A stretch of DNA of 64,000 bases from Stutzerimonas nitrititolerans (GCF_003696285.1 NZ_RFFL01000003.1:186001-250000), one strand, 5' to 3'; positions 48,287 through 58,436 are shown, counted from the stretch's first letter. Notes: generated by a model not told the origin, from the sequence alone. Made by a program: numbers and translations.

Positions 48287-48388
48287 ATGAAAAGTTTCGT
48301 AGAAAAGTTCAAGAGCGCTTTTATTGGCACGAAGGCCGCCAGCGAGCCCGCAAACGAAGATCATCCCAACTTCTGGATGTATTCCTGA
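48287..48388 (+). CDS. 33-residue peptide ORF of unknown function
   Basis: ATG follows a full AGGAGG site at ideal spacing (4 bases). The peptide begins MKSFVEKFKSAFIGTKAA, a likely amphipathic helix, and ends DHPNFWMYS with aromatic residues at the C-terminus. I do not recognise it. It lies 103 bases after acuI and 110 before the orphan pqqA, behind a possible site-masking hairpin. The strong ribosome site supports translation; function is open (leader peptide, membrane peptide or modified-peptide precursor). Confidence 0.6.
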   Translation: MKSFVEKFKSAFIGTKAASEPANEDHPNFWMYS

Positions 48389-48498
48389 GCGGGACATCAC
48401 GCCGGTCGCCTTCGTCGCACTAGCGGTATCCGATGTTGTCTTCATCGATAGCTGATTGCGAAAACGCAGCAGTCATCCATCTGAACGAGGAGCACACC

Positions 48499-48570
48499 AT
48501 GTGGACCAAACCTGCTTTCACCGATCTGCGTCTTGGTTTCGAAGTCACCCTGTATTTTGCAAATCGCTGA
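48499..48570 (+). CDS. pqqA: PqqA, peptide precursor of pyrroloquinoline quinone
   Basis: 23 residues beginning [19 protein letters not shown], almost the canonical PqqA sequence, with the crosslinked Glu15 and Tyr19 in the E-x3-Y arrangement. GAGGAG lies 6 bases before the ATG. Known role: PqqE joins Glu and Tyr, and later enzymes make the PQQ cofactor of periplasmic alcohol and glucose dehydrogenases. None of pqqB-E is in this window, so this is an isolated copy, and biosynthesis genes must be elsewhere. Confidence 0.9.
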   Translation: MWTKPAFTDLRLGFEVTLYFANR

Positions 48571-48812
48571 TCAGTTGCCTCGGGCTTTGCCAGGCGTTGC
48601 CGGCTCATAGCCCGACTGGCCGGCCTTTGCCAGCGTCGGCTGATGTCGACGCGCCAGCGCGGCGTTTGTCTCAGCTGAATGAAAGGACGAATGTACTGTC
48701 GATTTGCCACAATTTGACTCTGCATCGAGTAACACGCCCCGTTCTTTGGTAAAGTTCGGCCTTTACAGAGCGAGCAGTCAGCAGCTTTGACTTTGCATTA
48801 CGAGGTGTCTGC

Positions 48813-49457
48813 TTGATTAGGGTGCTGGTGGTCGATGACCACGATCTGGTGCGCACAGGCATTTCCCGCATGTTGGCCGATGTCGACGGGCTACAGGTGA
48901 TCGGGCAGGCCGATTCGGGGGAGATGGCAATCAGGAAGGCGCGGGAACTCAAACCCGATGTCGTGCTGATGGACGTGAAGATGCCGGGCATCGGCGGCCT
49001 CGAAGCGACCCGCAAGCTGCTGCGCAGCTACCCCGACATCAAGGTCATCGCCGTGACTGTCTGCGAGGAAGATCCCTTCCCGACCCGCCTGTTGCAGGCA
49101 GGCGCCGCGGGCTACCTGACCAAGGGCGCCGCGCTGGAAGAAATGATCCAGGCCATTCGCATGGTCTTTGCAGGGCAGCGCTATATCAGTCCCCAGATCG
49201 CCCAGCACCTTGCACTCAAGGCGTTCCAGCCACAAAGCAATGGTTCGCCCTTCGATCTGCTCTCCGAGCGGGAAATCCAGATCGCGCTGATGATCGCGAA
49301 CTGCCAGAAGGTGCAGACGATTTCCGACAAGCTTTGCCTGTCGCCCAAGACGGTCAACACTTACCGTTATCGCATCTACGAGAAGCTCACGATTACCAGC
49401 GACGTAGAGCTGGCATTGCTGGCGGTTCGCCACGGTATGGTCGACACGATCAACTGA
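48813..49457 (+). CDS. gacA: Global response regulator GacA
   Basis: 214 residues with a TTG start, as is usual for pseudomonad gacA. Receiver domain with phospho-acceptor D54 (VLMDVKMPG), acidic pocket VVDDHD, then a LuxR-type helix-turn-helix [17 protein letters not shown] near 172-190. With sensor GacS it activates rsmY/rsmZ small RNAs. It overlaps uvrC by one base (TGATG). The 48571-48812 gap shows no certain promoter. Confidence 0.96.
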   Translation: MIRVLVVDDHDLVRTGISRMLADVDGLQVIGQADSGEMAIRKARELKPDVVLMDVKMPGIGGLEATRKLLRSYPDIKVIAVTVCEEDPFPTRLLQAGAAGYLTKGAALEEMIQAIRMVFAGQRYISPQIAQHLALKAFQPQSNGSPFDLLSEREIQIALMIANCQKVQTISDKLCLSPKTVNTYRYRIYEKLTITSDVELALLAVRHGMVDTIN

Positions 49458-51277
49458 TGAGCAACTTCGATTCTGCTGCTTTCCTGGCGTCCTGCAGTGG
49501 CCGGCCGGGCGTCTATCGCATGTTCGACGCGCAAGCCAAGCTGCTCTACGTCGGCAAGGCGAAGAATCTGAAAAAGCGCCTGGCCAGTTATTTCCGCAAG
49601 ACGGGACTGGCGCCCAAGACGGCAGCGCTGGTGGCGAAGATCGCCCAGGTGGAAACCACCATCACGGCGAATGAAACCGAAGCGCTGTTGCTCGAGCAGA
49701 CGCTGATCAAGCAGTGGCGCCCGCCGTACAACATCCTGCTTCGCGATGACAAATCCTACCCCTACGTCTTTCTTTCCAGCGGCGATTTTCCCCGCCTGAG
49801 CATTCATCGCGGCTCGAAGAAAGAGCCGGGGCGCTACTTCGGCCCCTACCCAAGCGCCGGGGCCATCCGCGAGAGCCTGGGGCTGTTGCAGAAGGCATTC
49901 TTCGTGCGTCAGTGCGAGGACAGCTTCTATCGCAACCGGACCCGGCCATGCCTGCAGTACCAGATCAAGCGCTGCAAGGCGCCCTGCGTGGCGCTGGTCG
50001 ACCGCGAGGAATATGCCGAGGACGTTCGCCATTCCGTGATGTTTCTCGAAGGACGTAGCAATGCGCTGGCGGAGGAGCTATCGAGAAGCATGGAGGAGGC
50101 GGCGCTGTCGCTGAACTTCGAGCGCGCGGCCGAAATCCGCGATCAGATTGCATTGCTGCGTCGCGTGCAGGACCAGCAGAGCATGGAGGGCGGTACCGGT
50201 AACGTGGACGTCGTGTCGGCCACCGTCAGTCCGGGCGGGGCCTGCGTTCACCTGATCACGGTGCGCGGGGGGCGGGTGCTGGGCAGCAAGAATTTCTTCC
50301 CACAGGTGGCGATCGAGGAAAGCACCAGCGAGGTGCTGCAAGCGTTTCTCGAACAGTATTATCTCGGCGCCGCGGACAGGGACTTGCCGAGCGAGCTGAT
50401 CGTCAACGTCGTTCATGAGGACTTCGCCACCCTGATCAGCGCTATCGTCGAATTGCGCGGCGTGGAACTGAGCATCACCCACCGCGTGCGCGGTACTCGG
50501 GCGCGCTGGCAGCAACTGGCACTGACCAATGCCGAGCAGGCGCTGGCCGCGCGCCTGGCCAATCGTCAGCATCTGGCAGCGCGCTTCCAGGCATTGGCCG
50601 AGGCCCTGGAGCTGGACGAGCCGCCGATGCGCCTGGAATGCTTCGATATCAGTCATTCAAGCGGCGAGGCGACAGTCGCCTCCTGCGTGGTGTTCGGCCC
50701 CGAAGGCCCGTTGAAGTCCGACTACCGCCGCTACAATATCGAAGGCGTGACCGCCGGAGACGATTACGCAGCCATGCACCAGGCGCTGTCGCGACGTTTT
50801 CGCAAGGCGGCCGAGGGCGAGGGCAAGCTGCCGGATGTGCTGCTGGTGGATGGCGGCAAGGGGCAACTCAACATGGCCCGCGAGGTGCTTCAGGAACTTG
50901 CCGTGCCGGAGCTGATCCTACTCGGCGTCGCCAAAGGCGTGACACGCAAGCCGGGGCTGGAAACGCTGTACCTGAACGATGCCGAGCACGAATTCACCCT
51001 GCCGGGCGATTCGCCTGCACTGCATCTGATTCAGCAGGTGCGTGACGAAGCGCACCGATTCGCGATCACTGGGCACCGCGCACGTCGCGGCAAGGCGCGA
51101 ACCACGTCGACCCTGGAAGACGTCCCGGGGATCGGACCGAAGCGTCGCCGCGAGTTGCTCAAGCATTTCGGCGGCTTGCAGGAACTGTCCAGGGCGAGTC
51201 TGGAGGAGATCGCCAAGGCGCCCGGCATCAGTAAAAAGCTCGCCGAGTCGATTTATGCGGCGCTGCACTCTGAGTAG
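49457..51277 (+). CDS. uvrC: Excinuclease ABC subunit C
   Basis: 606 residues. The N-terminal GIY-YIG nuclease ([24 protein letters not shown], read within residues 18-42), a UVR motif around residue 205-240, an RNase H-like C-terminal nuclease ([22 protein letters not shown]), and helix-hairpin-helix repeats ([18 protein letters not shown]). It makes both incisions in nucleotide excision repair. The gacA-uvrC pair is conserved in gammaproteobacteria. Confidence 0.97.
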   Translation: MSNFDSAAFLASCSGRPGVYRMFDAQAKLLYVGKAKNLKKRLASYFRKTGLAPKTAALVAKIAQVETTITANETEALLLEQTLIKQWRPPYNILLRDDKSYPYVFLSSGDFPRLSIHRGSKKEPGRYFGPYPSAGAIRESLGLLQKAFFVRQCEDSFYRNRTRPCLQYQIKRCKAPCVALVDREEYAEDVRHSVMFLEGRSNALAEELSRSMEEAALSLNFERAAEIRDQIALLRRVQDQQSMEGGTGNVDVVSATVSPGGACVHLITVRGGRVLGSKNFFPQVAIEESTSEVLQAFLEQYYLGAADRDLPSELIVNVVHEDFATLISAIVELRGVELSITHRVRGTRARWQQLALTNAEQALAARLANRQHLAARFQALAEALELDEPPMRLECFDISHSSGEATVASCVVFGPEGPLKSDYRRYNIEGVTAGDDYAAMHQALSRRFRKAAEGEGKLPDVLLVDGGKGQLNMAREVLQELAVPELILLGVAKGVTRKPGLETLYLNDAEHEFTLPGDSPALHLIQQVRDEAHRFAITGHRARRGKARTTSTLEDVPGIGPKRRRELLKHFGGLQELSRASLEEIAKAPGISKKLAESIYAALHSE

Positions 51278-51310
51278 AATCACCTTCAAATTGGCGGATC
51301 AGTAGTATCG

Positions 51311-51868
51311 ATGAATATACCCAACCTGCTCACGGTGCTCCGTGTCCTGCTGATACCGATCATCATCCTGCTGTTCTATCTGCCTTTCGCGTGGAGCTAC
51401 CTGGCTGCCAGCGCGGTATTCACCATCGCCGCCGTGACGGATTGGCTCGATGGCTACCTGGCCCGGCGCCTCGAGCAGGGCACGCCCTTCGGCGCCTTTC
51501 TCGATCCAGTCGCCGACAAGCTGATGGTGGCGGTGGCCCTGGTGTTGCTGGTCGAGGAACATGCCAACCTGTGGCTGACCCTGCCGGCGGCGATCATCAT
51601 CGGTCGCGAGATCGTCGTATCCGCATTGCGTGAATGGATGGCCGAACTGGGCGCGCGGGCGCAGGTGGCGGTGTCCAACCTGGGCAAGTGGAAAACCGCT
51701 GCACAGATGGTGGCGCTGGTCATCCTGCTGGCCAATCCGCCGATGCTGACCATCTGGGTTGGCCTGGGCTACGCGTTGCTGATCGTGGCGGCGGCTCTGA
51801 CGCTCTGGTCGATGGTCAATTACCTGATGGCGGCCTGGCCCCATCTCAGTGCTACGGAAAAGAAATAA
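51311..51868 (+). CDS. pgsA: CDP-diacylglycerol-glycerol-3-phosphate 3-phosphatidyltransferase
   Basis: 185 residues, about six membrane segments. The CDP-alcohol phosphotransferase motif D-x2-D-G-x2-A-R-x8-G-x3-D-x3-D is present in [19 protein letters not shown] and AFLDPVADK. It makes phosphatidylglycerol phosphate. It begins 33 bases after uvrC and is followed by the tRNA cluster. Confidence 0.95.
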   Translation: MNIPNLLTVLRVLLIPIIILLFYLPFAWSYLAASAVFTIAAVTDWLDGYLARRLEQGTPFGAFLDPVADKLMVAVALVLLVEEHANLWLTLPAAIIIGREIVVSALREWMAELGARAQVAVSNLGKWKTAAQMVALVILLANPPMLTIWVGLGYALLIVAAALTLWSMVNYLMAAWPHLSATEKK

Positions 51869-51887
51869 AACTTTTTTAATCAAAGGC

Positions 51888-51915
51888 TTGACGCGCCGTC
51901 ACGAAGATATAAAAT
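51888..51915 (+). promoter_or_regulatory. Promoter of tRNA-Gly/tRNA-Cys
   Basis: TTGACG (51888-51893), 16-base spacer, TAAAAT (51910-51915), followed by a GC-rich discriminator GGCGCCCG, as expected for stringently controlled stable RNA. Confidence 0.65.
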
Positions 51916-51936
51916 GGCGCCCGTCACCAAGACGAT

Positions 51937-52012
<76 letters not shown>

Positions 52013-52058
52013 GTTTGTTGACGATGACGCCGCCACAGTTTGCGGCGTTATCGTTTGA

Positions 52059-52132
52059 GGCCGGTTGGCAGAGTGGTTATGCAGCGGATTGCAAATCCGT
52101 GTACGCCGGTTCGATTCCGACATCGGCCTCCA
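52059..52132 (+). tRNA. tRNA-Cys (GCA)
   Basis: 74 bases including CCA. Acceptor GGCCGGT/ATCGGCC (one wobble), anticodon stem CGGAT/ATCCG with loop TGCAA giving GCA, and T-arm GGTTCGATTCC. It lies 46 bases after tRNA-Gly. Confidence 0.96.
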
Positions 52133-52140
52133 GTGTTGAA

Positions 52141-52173
52141 AAACCCGCAAGTTAACGCTTGCGGGTTTTTTTT
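52141..52173 (+). terminator. Terminator after tRNA-Cys
   Basis: AAACCCGCAAG (52141-52151) pairs with CTTGCGGGTTT (52158-52168), followed by a run of T. Confidence 0.9.
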
Positions 52174-52246
52174 CGAGTGCACTATGGCCTGCGCACGGGC
52201 CTGGAAGCGGCTTTGCCGGCGTGCACGCAAAGGCCATTCGTTCGGG

Positions 52247-52275
52247 TTGCGTGAGCCTGGAGGGCTGGTTATAGT
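52247..52275 (+). promoter_or_regulatory. Promoter of tRNA-Leu
   Basis: TTGCGT (52247-52252), 17-base spacer, TATAGT (52270-52275), then a GC-rich discriminator CCTGCGCCGC. Predicted start is near 52282, about 34 bases before the mature tRNA. Confidence 0.65.
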
Positions 52276-52315
52276 CCTGCGCCGCTTGCAACATCGCGTG
52301 TAACGCTCCTCATTT

Positions 52316-52402
52316 GCCCGGATGGCGAAACTGGTAGACGCAAGGGACTTAAAATCCCTCATCCGAAAGGGTATGCGGGTTCGATTCCCGCTCCGGGCAC
52401 CA
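52316..52402 (+). tRNA. tRNA-Leu (TAA)
   Basis: 87 bases including CCA, with a long variable arm as expected for class II tRNA. Acceptor GCCCGGA/TCCGGGC, anticodon stem GGGAC.../...TCCC with loop reading TAA, and T-arm GGTTCGATTCC. Confidence 0.96.
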
Positions 52403-52532
52403 TCATCAGCCATCGCTGTTCTCATGTTATCCATGCGCGGTCCTTGCAGCCGCCACCTTGCGCGCTGTCGAGGCGAGTGTTCCTGCGGGTGCGCCATGAA
52501 TTGCCTCTGGGGCAGGTTTCGAGAGTGATCCG

Positions 52533-54893
52533 GTGAATCTTCGGCAGGGGTTTGTCCTGACCCGTCACTGGCGTGACACGCCGGCGGGCACGTACGTCGA
52601 GTTCTGGCTGGCGACCGATAACGGGCCGCAACGGCTCAGCCTGCCGTATCAGACCTCCATCGGCTTCATTCCTGTCGAGCAGCGCGAGCTGGCCGAGCCA
52701 TTGTTGCGCGACGAGCAAGGCGTGGAGCTGCGCGAGCTGGAGCTTGCCGATTTCCGGCACCGCGCGGTGCTGGGCCTGTACTGTTCGCAATATCGCCAGC
52801 TGCGGTATTTGGACAAGCGCCTGCGCGCGGCGGGTATCGCCGTCTACGAAGCGGACATCCGGCCACCGGAGCGTTATCTGATGGAGCGCTTCATCACCGC
52901 GCCGGTGTGCTTTGGCGGTGTCGTCCAGGCCGATGGGAGCCTGCATGAGGCGCGGATGAAGCCGGCGCCAGGCTATCGGCCGCACCTGCGCCTGGTGTCG
53001 CTGGATATCGAGACCGATGCCCGTGGCGCGCTGTATTCCATCGGGCTGGAAGGCTGTGGCGAGCGTCAGGTCTACATGCTGGGACCGAAGAACGGCAGCG
53101 ACGCGGCCGTCGATTTCAAGCTCGACTACTGCGACAGCCGTGGCCAGCTGATCGAACGGCTGAACGACTGGTTCGCCCGGCATGATCCCGATGCGATCAT
53201 CGGCTGGAACCTCGTGCAGTTCGATCTGCGTATCCTGCGCGATCATGCCGAGCGCCTGAAGATACCGCTGCGCCTTGGCCGTGGCGGCGAAGAACTGGAG
53301 TGGCGCGAGCATGGCAACGCTCATCACTTTTTCGCCGCGGCGGCGGGGCGCCTGATCATCGATGGTATCGAGGCGCTGCGTTCGGCCACCTGGAGCTTTC
53401 CCTCGTTCAGCCTGGAAAATGTCGCACAGACGCTGCTGGGCGAAGGCAAGGCGATCAGTACGCCGTACCAGCGCATGGATGAAATCAACCGCATGTTCGC
53501 CGAGGACAAGCCCGCCCTGGCGTACTACAACCTCAAGGATTGCGAACTGGTCACGCGGATATTCGAGAAGACCGAACTGCTGACCTTCCTCTTGGAGCGT
53601 GCCGCGGTGACAGGCTTGCCGGCTGATCGCAGCGGTGGCTCGGTGGCCGCGTTCGAGCACCTGTACATCCCCCTGATGCACCGGCAAGGCTTCGTGGCGC
53701 CCAACCTTGGCGAGCGGCCGCCGGAGGCGAGCCCGGGCGGCTTCGTGATGGACTCGCGCCCCGGCCTCTACGACTCGGTGCTGGTGCTGGACTACAAGAG
53801 TCTGTATCCCTCGATCATCCGTACCTTTCTGATCGACCCGGTGGGCCTGGTCGAAGGCATGCACGAGCAGGACGAAGAGGCGTCAGTTCCGGGATTTCGT
53901 GGCGCGCGTTTCTCGCGCACACGGCATTGCCTGCCTGCGATCGTCGAGCGCGTCTGGCAGGGACGTGAAGCGGCCAAGCGCGAGCACAACAAGCCGCTTT
54001 CGCAAGCACTGAAGATCATCATGAACGCCTTCTACGGTGTGCTCGGCTCCAGCGGCTGCCGGTTCTTCGATCCACGCCTGGCTTCGTCCATCACCCTGCG
54101 TGGCCATGAAATCATGCGGCGAACCCGCGAGCTGATCGAAGCGCAGGGCTACGAGGTGATCTACGGCGACACCGACTCGACGTTCGTCTGGCTTGGCCAG
54201 GCCCACGGCGACGAGGCCGCAGCAGCCATCGGCCGCATGCTCGCGCAACGCGTCAACCGCTGGTGGAGCGACCACCTGTTGGCCGAGTTCGGCCTGCCGA
54301 GCGCGCTGGAACTGCAGTTCGAAACCCATTTTCGCCGTTTCCTGATGCCGACCATCCGCGGGGCGGAGGAGGGCAGCAAGAAGCGCTACGCCGGCCTGGT
54401 TACCCGCGCCGATGGCAGCGATGGCCTGCATTTTCGCGGGCTGGAAACGGTACGCACCGACTGGTCGCCGCTGGCGCAGCAGTTCCAGCAGGAACTCTAT
54501 CTACGCATCTTCAAATGCCAGCCATACCAGGACTTCGTGCGTGACTATGTGCAGCGAACGCTGAGCGGTGAGCTCGATGAGTTGCTGGTCTATCGCAAGC
54601 GTCTGCGCCGGCGGCTGAGCGACTATCAGCGCAACGTTCCGCCGCATGTCCGCGCAGCGCGAATGGCCGACGAGTACAACGACCGGCACGGCCGCCCGCG
54701 CCAGTACCAGAACGGCGGCTGGATCCGCTATCTGATCACTGTGGCCGGGCCGGAGCCGCTGGAAGCACATCGTGCGGCAATCGATTACGACCACTACATC
54801 AGCCGGCAGCTCAAGCCCGTGGCGGATGCGATTCTGCCGTTCGTGAACGACGATTTCTCCAGGTTGATCGACGGGCAGCTCGGCCTGTTCTGA
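52533..54893 (+). CDS. polB: DNA polymerase II (family B)
   Basis: 786 residues with GTG start. The 3'-5' exonuclease motif DIET has D158 and E160. Polymerase motif A is [10 protein letters not shown] from residue 420, motif [14 protein letters not shown], and motif C YGDTDS at 544-549. Known role: translesion and replication-restart DNA synthesis. No LexA box was found upstream, although polB is SOS-controlled in E. coli. Full length for the Pseudomonas protein. Confidence 0.95.
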   Translation: MNLRQGFVLTRHWRDTPAGTYVEFWLATDNGPQRLSLPYQTSIGFIPVEQRELAEPLLRDEQGVELRELELADFRHRAVLGLYCSQYRQLRYLDKRLRAAGIAVYEADIRPPERYLMERFITAPVCFGGVVQADGSLHEARMKPAPGYRPHLRLVSLDIETDARGALYSIGLEGCGERQVYMLGPKNGSDAAVDFKLDYCDSRGQLIERLNDWFARHDPDAIIGWNLVQFDLRILRDHAERLKIPLRLGRGGEELEWREHGNAHHFFAAAAGRLIIDGIEALRSATWSFPSFSLENVAQTLLGEGKAISTPYQRMDEINRMFAEDKPALAYYNLKDCELVTRIFEKTELLTFLLERAAVTGLPADRSGGSVAAFEHLYIPLMHRQGFVAPNLGERPPEASPGGFVMDSRPGLYDSVLVLDYKSLYPSIIRTFLIDPVGLVEGMHEQDEEASVPGFRGARFSRTRHCLPAIVERVWQGREAAKREHNKPLSQALKIIMNAFYGVLGSSGCRFFDPRLASSITLRGHEIMRRTRELIEAQGYEVIYGDTDSTFVWLGQAHGDEAAAAIGRMLAQRVNRWWSDHLLAEFGLPSALELQFETHFRRFLMPTIRGAEEGSKKRYAGLVTRADGSDGLHFRGLETVRTDWSPLAQQFQQELYLRIFKCQPYQDFVRDYVQRTLSGELDELLVYRKRLRRRLSDYQRNVPPHVRAARMADEYNDRHGRPRQYQNGGWIRYLITVAGPEPLEAHRAAIDYDHYISRQLKPVADAILPFVNDDFSRLIDGQLGLF

Positions 54894-54914
54894 GACGTTA
54901 TGCCAGGCTGGTGA

Positions 54915-55160
54915 TCATGGGTTGGCATCCAGCAGTTCCTGAGCCTGACCCAGCACTTGCAGCGACTGCGTATGGTCGCCGGCGTTGTGCAGTTCCTCGC
55001 CCTCGGCTCTCAGCTTCTTCACCTGCGCAAGGACGGCCGGATCTTCAGGCGGGTCGGTTTCCAGTCGTTCGTCGATCTTGGCCATGTCCATGGGGCAGTG
55101 CATGGCCCACAGCGGTGCGCTTGCCAGCGCGGCTACAAGGAAAATCGATATGCGGCGCAT
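54915..55160 (-). CDS. Small periplasmic protein, unknown function
   Basis: 81 residues. Signal peptide MRRISIFLVAALASAPLWA, with cleavage after residue 19, then a short helical charged domain with one cysteine (MHCPMDMAKID). ATG follows GGGAGGAATC. It is convergent with polB, its stop 20 bases from the polB stop. I know no function; it may bind a metal through the Met/His/Cys start of the mature chain. Confidence 0.7.
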   Translation of the reverse strand: MRRISIFLVAALASAPLWAMHCPMDMAKIDERLETDPPEDPAVLAQVKKLRAEGEELHNAGDHTQSLQVLGQAQELLDANP

Positions 55161-55252
55161 GATGATTCCTCCCGATTGGAATTTCGAGTATAGAAGTCGG
55201 CTGCCGGCATGCCTGGTTCCTGGATAAAAGGCGGGGCTTGCTTCGATCACGA

Positions 55253-55266
55253 TAGTTATCGTACAA
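55253..55266 (+). promoter_or_regulatory. Operator-like site before the FadR-type regulator gene
   Basis: The complement of 55253-55266 reads TTGTACGATAACTA. Twelve bases are identical to the site before kdgD (63886-63897). A TATGAT -10 candidate is at 55276-55281, so the site would overlap the -35 region and suggests autoregulation. Confidence 0.55.
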
Positions 55267-55313
55267 CCGCTGGGCTATGATAGAGACCGTAGTTTTTCCG
55301 AGAGATGAACCCT

Positions 55314-56060
55314 ATGGACGACCAGACAGCTCAGCCTCGCGCCCGTCGCAAGCACCGCAGCCTCGCTCAGGAGCTGGTTGCGGAACTCTCCCAGCAGATC
55401 CGTGATGGGCTGATCAAGCGCGGCGACAAGCTGCCTACCGAGTCCGCGATCATGCAGGCCCAGGGCGTCAGTCGAACGGTAGTCCGCGAGGCGATTTCGC
55501 GACTGCAGGCATCCGGCCTGGTGGAGACGCGCCATGGCATCGGCACCTTCGTGCTCGATATGCCCAATACCACCGGTCTGCGAATCGACCCGGCGACCAT
55601 CGGCACGCTACGCGACCTGCTGGCGATCATGGAGTTGCGCATCAGCCTCGAAGTGGAATCGGCCGGCCTGGCGGCGCAACGGCGTACGCCCGAGCAACTG
55701 GCCGGCATGCGCGGTTTTCTCGATGAGCTGAACGAAAGCATGGCGCATTCCAGCGAGGCGTCGAGTTCGGATTTCCAGTTTCACCTGCAGATCGCGCAGG
55801 CCACCGGAAACCGTTATTTCACCGACATCATGAATCACCTGGGAACCGCGCTCATTCCGCGCAGCCGGGTCAACTCCGCCCGGCTGGCGCATGATGACCA
55901 GCAGCAGTACCAGCTGCGGCTGTGCCGCGAGCATGAGCAGATCTACGATGCCATCGCCCGGCAGGACCCCGAATCGGCGCGTGCGGCCATGCGCCTGCAC
56001 CTCACCAATAGCCGCGAGCGGCTGCGCCAGGCGCACGAAGAGGCGGAGTCGCAGGATTAG
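55314..56060 (+). CDS. GntR-family regulator, FadR subfamily; candidate repressor of uronate genes
   Basis: 248 residues from ATG 55314 (GAGAG 9 bases upstream); ATG 55305 is an alternative. N-terminal winged helix (LPTESAIMQAQGVSRTVVREAISRLQASGLV, within residues 38-72) and C-terminal FCD ligand domain, with metal-binding Asp/His residues in DFQFHLQIA, REHEQIYDAI and MRLHLTNS. FadR-type members near uronate or aldarate genes usually repress them until a sugar acid binds. Shared operators in this island support that role. Confidence 0.85.
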   Translation: MDDQTAQPRARRKHRSLAQELVAELSQQIRDGLIKRGDKLPTESAIMQAQGVSRTVVREAISRLQASGLVETRHGIGTFVLDMPNTTGLRIDPATIGTLRDLLAIMELRISLEVESAGLAAQRRTPEQLAGMRGFLDELNESMAHSSEASSSDFQFHLQIAQATGNRYFTDIMNHLGTALIPRSRVNSARLAHDDQQQYQLRLCREHEQIYDAIARQDPESARAAMRLHLTNSRERLRQAHEEAESQD

Positions 56061-56074
56061 CACGGATGCTACAG

Positions 56075-56109
56075 AAAAGCCCCCGATCACCCTGATTCGG
56101 GGGCTTTTT
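56075..56109. terminator. Terminator between the regulator and the DMT permease
   Basis: AAAAGCCCCCGA and TCGGGGGCTTTTT (56075-56109) around a 10-base loop. It serves both converging genes. Confidence 0.88.
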
Positions 56110-56147
56110 CGTATGCGGCCTTCTCAGGCCTGGTTTTCAACGTCCCG

Positions 56148-57080
56148 TCATCCCTGCCGGCGATAGGTCAGCAGCACGATACCGGTCACCACGATTGCGC
56201 CGCCGAGTAGCTGCCCGGCGCTGAGCATCTGATCCAGCGCGATCCAGCCCATCAGCAGCGTCGCCAGCGGTTCGATGTTCATCACGGGTGCGTTGCGCGG
56301 CATGTCCAGACGCGGCGCTGACATGAACAGCACGATGAAACCCGTGCCATACAGCACCATCAGCGTGGCGAGGGCGAACCAGCCGGTCTGGCTGGCGGGC
56401 AGGTTGAGCCCGCCGGGGATAGCGCCGCTGATGCCGGCGAGGTTCATGCTGCAGAACACGATCAGAATGGTCAGCAAGCTGCGCACCGAGCCGCGAACCT
56501 GGGACAACTTGTGATCGGTGATCCACAGCGCGCAGGCGAACGCGGTGGCAGCTCCGAACGCCAGCATCACACCCGTTAGCCATTCCGGCCCGACGGTATC
56601 GCTGCTGCTCAAGCGCGTCGGCACGTCGAGCACGAATACCAGCCCGATCAGAATCACCCCCATCAAGGCAGCGGTGCGCGCGCTCGGGCGTGATCCACCC
56701 AATGCCCAGGTCAGCAACGCCAGCAGGATCGGAAAGACGTTCGCCACCAGCAGCGCGACCGCCACCGGAATGCGGGCCACGGCGGAGTACAGGCACAGGC
56801 TCTGCGTGGCAATCAACAGGCCGAGCAACAACTGCCAGCGCCATGCGCCTGGCGCCAGACGAATCTTCTGCCGTTGCCAGATCACCAGGCCGGCCAGCAC
56901 CACCAGCGTGCCACCGGAACGCAGGAGAATCGCCAGCAGCACACCGGCGCCGTCGTCGAAGGCCACCCGTGCAGCCACGTGGTTGCCGGCGAACGAGCAG
57001 CCCATGCAGAGCAGGATCAGCACGGCGATATGTCGGGGAAAGACGGATGGGGTGGCGAGTGAGGCAGTGGTACTGGTCAT
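56148..57080 (-). CDS. DMT-superfamily (EamA) permease
   Basis: 310 residues, about ten membrane segments, two EamA halves (GCSFAGNHVAARVAFDDGAG in the first). The start at 57080 follows CAGGAA; the longer frame has no site. It is the last gene of the presumed uronate operon, 75 bases after dctM. Substrate unknown: it may export or import a related metabolite, or be unrelated. Confidence 0.83.
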   Translation of the reverse strand: MTSTTASLATPSVFPRHIAVLILLCMGCSFAGNHVAARVAFDDGAGVLLAILLRSGGTLVVLAGLVIWQRQKIRLAPGAWRWQLLLGLLIATQSLCLYSAVARIPVAVALLVANVFPILLALLTWALGGSRPSARTAALMGVILIGLVFVLDVPTRLSSSDTVGPEWLTGVMLAFGAATAFACALWITDHKLSQVRGSVRSLLTILIVFCSMNLAGISGAIPGGLNLPASQTGWFALATLMVLYGTGFIVLFMSAPRLDMPRNAPVMNIEPLATLLMGWIALDQMLSAGQLLGGAIVVTGIVLLTYRRQG

Positions 57081-57155
57081 GGATTCCTGCTTTCGACATG
57101 GAAACGCCAACCCTGAGGCTGGCGCAAGGGATGGATGCCTCGGCATCCCCGAGGT

Positions 57156-58436
57156 TTACAGCACGATACTCGGCAACCATAGCGAGATGGCGGGGATGTA
57201 GGTCACTGCCATCAGCACCATGAACAGCGCGGCGTAGAAGGGTAACAGCGCCTTGACCGTGTTTTCGATGGTGACTTTGCCGATTGCGGCACCGACGAAC
57301 AACACCGCGCCCACCGGAGGCGTGATCAGGCCGATGCCCAGGTTGACCAGCATGATCATGCCGAAATGCACCGGGTCCACGCCGATACCGGTGATCACGG
57401 GCATCAGGATCGGTGTCAGGATCAGGATCAGCGGCGCCATGTCCATCAGCGTGCCGAGCGCCAGCAGCATGAAGTTTATGCACATCAGGATCACATAGCG
57501 GTTGTCCGACAGGGTCAGGAACATCGAGGTGATCTTCGAGGGGATCTGCATCAGCGTCATGATGTAGCCGAAGGCACCGGCGAAGGCGATCAGGATCATT
57601 ACGATCGACAGGGTGCGCACGGTGCGGTGCAGCAGCTTGGGCAGGTCGCGCCACCTGTAGTCGCGGTAGATGAACATGGTCACGAAGAACGCCCAGATCA
57701 CCGCAATCGCCGCGGATTCGGTCGCGGTGAAGATACCGCTGAGGATGCCGCCGAGGATGATCACCATGGTGAACAGGCCCCAGAGCGCCTCGACGCAGAT
57801 CTTCAGGGCCTGGCGCAGCGGGATGGTCTCGCCTTTGGGGTAGTTGCGCTTCTTGGCGAACAGCAGGCACAGGCTCATCATCACCGCGCTGAGCAGCAGT
57901 CCGGGGCCGATCCCGGCAATGAACAGCGAGGCGATGGACACGGTACCGCCGGCTGCCAGCGAGTAAAGCACCGAGTTGTGGCTGGGCGGCGTCAGCAGCG
58001 CCTGGACCGAGCCGCTCACGGTCACCGCGGTGGAAAACTCGCGTGGGTAGCCCTTGCGTTCCATTTCCGGGATGAGCACCGAGCCGACCGAGGCGGTATC
58101 GGCCAGCGACGAGCCGGAAATGGCGCCGAAGAAGGTCGAGGCCATGATGTTGACCAGCGACAGCCCGCCACGGACGAAACCGACCAGCACACCGGCGAAG
58201 GCCACCAGCCGGCGAGACATGCCGCCTTCGGCCATGATCGCGCCGGCCAGCACGAAGAATGGAATGGCCAGCAGGGAGAACTTGCTGATGGCGCCGGCGA
58301 TCTGGATCATCACCGCGTGAAACGGAATATCGATCCACCAGGCGCCGGCCAGTGCGGCCAACCCCAGCGAATAGGCCACGGGCACACGCAGGAAGATCAG
58401 GACGATGAAGCTGCCTACAAGAATGAGTGCATCCAT
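57156..58436 (-). CDS. dctM: TRAP transporter large membrane subunit (DctM type)
   Basis: 426 residues, about 12 hydrophobic segments. The start LILVGSFIVLIFLRVPVAYSLG and conserved SGSSLADTASVGS and PPSHN motifs are those of DctM. It forms the sodium-driven channel with DctQ. Its start directly abuts the stop of the small subunit gene (0 bases), so they are translated together. Confidence 0.93.
   Translation of the reverse strand: MDALILVGSFIVLIFLRVPVAYSLGLAALAGAWWIDIPFHAVMIQIAGAISKFSLLAIPFFVLAGAIMAEGGMSRRLVAFAGVLVGFVRGGLSLVNIMASTFFGAISGSSLADTASVGSVLIPEMERKGYPREFSTAVTVSGSVQALLTPPSHNSVLYSLAAGGTVSIASLFIAGIGPGLLLSAVMMSLCLLFAKKRNYPKGETIPLRQALKICVEALWGLFTMVIILGGILSGIFTATESAAIAVIWAFFVTMFIYRDYRWRDLPKLLHRTVRTLSIVMILIAFAGAFGYIMTLMQIPSKITSMFLTLSDNRYVILMCINFMLLALGTLMDMAPLILILTPILMPVITGIGVDPVHFGMIMLVNLGIGLITPPVGAVLFVGAAIGKVTIENTVKALLPFYAALFMVLMAVTYIPAISLWLPSIVL

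Noticed and set aside
52403-52532. LexA (SOS) box upstream of polB
   Set aside because: CTGTTCTCATG looks like a left half, but no matching CAG half follows at the right distance.
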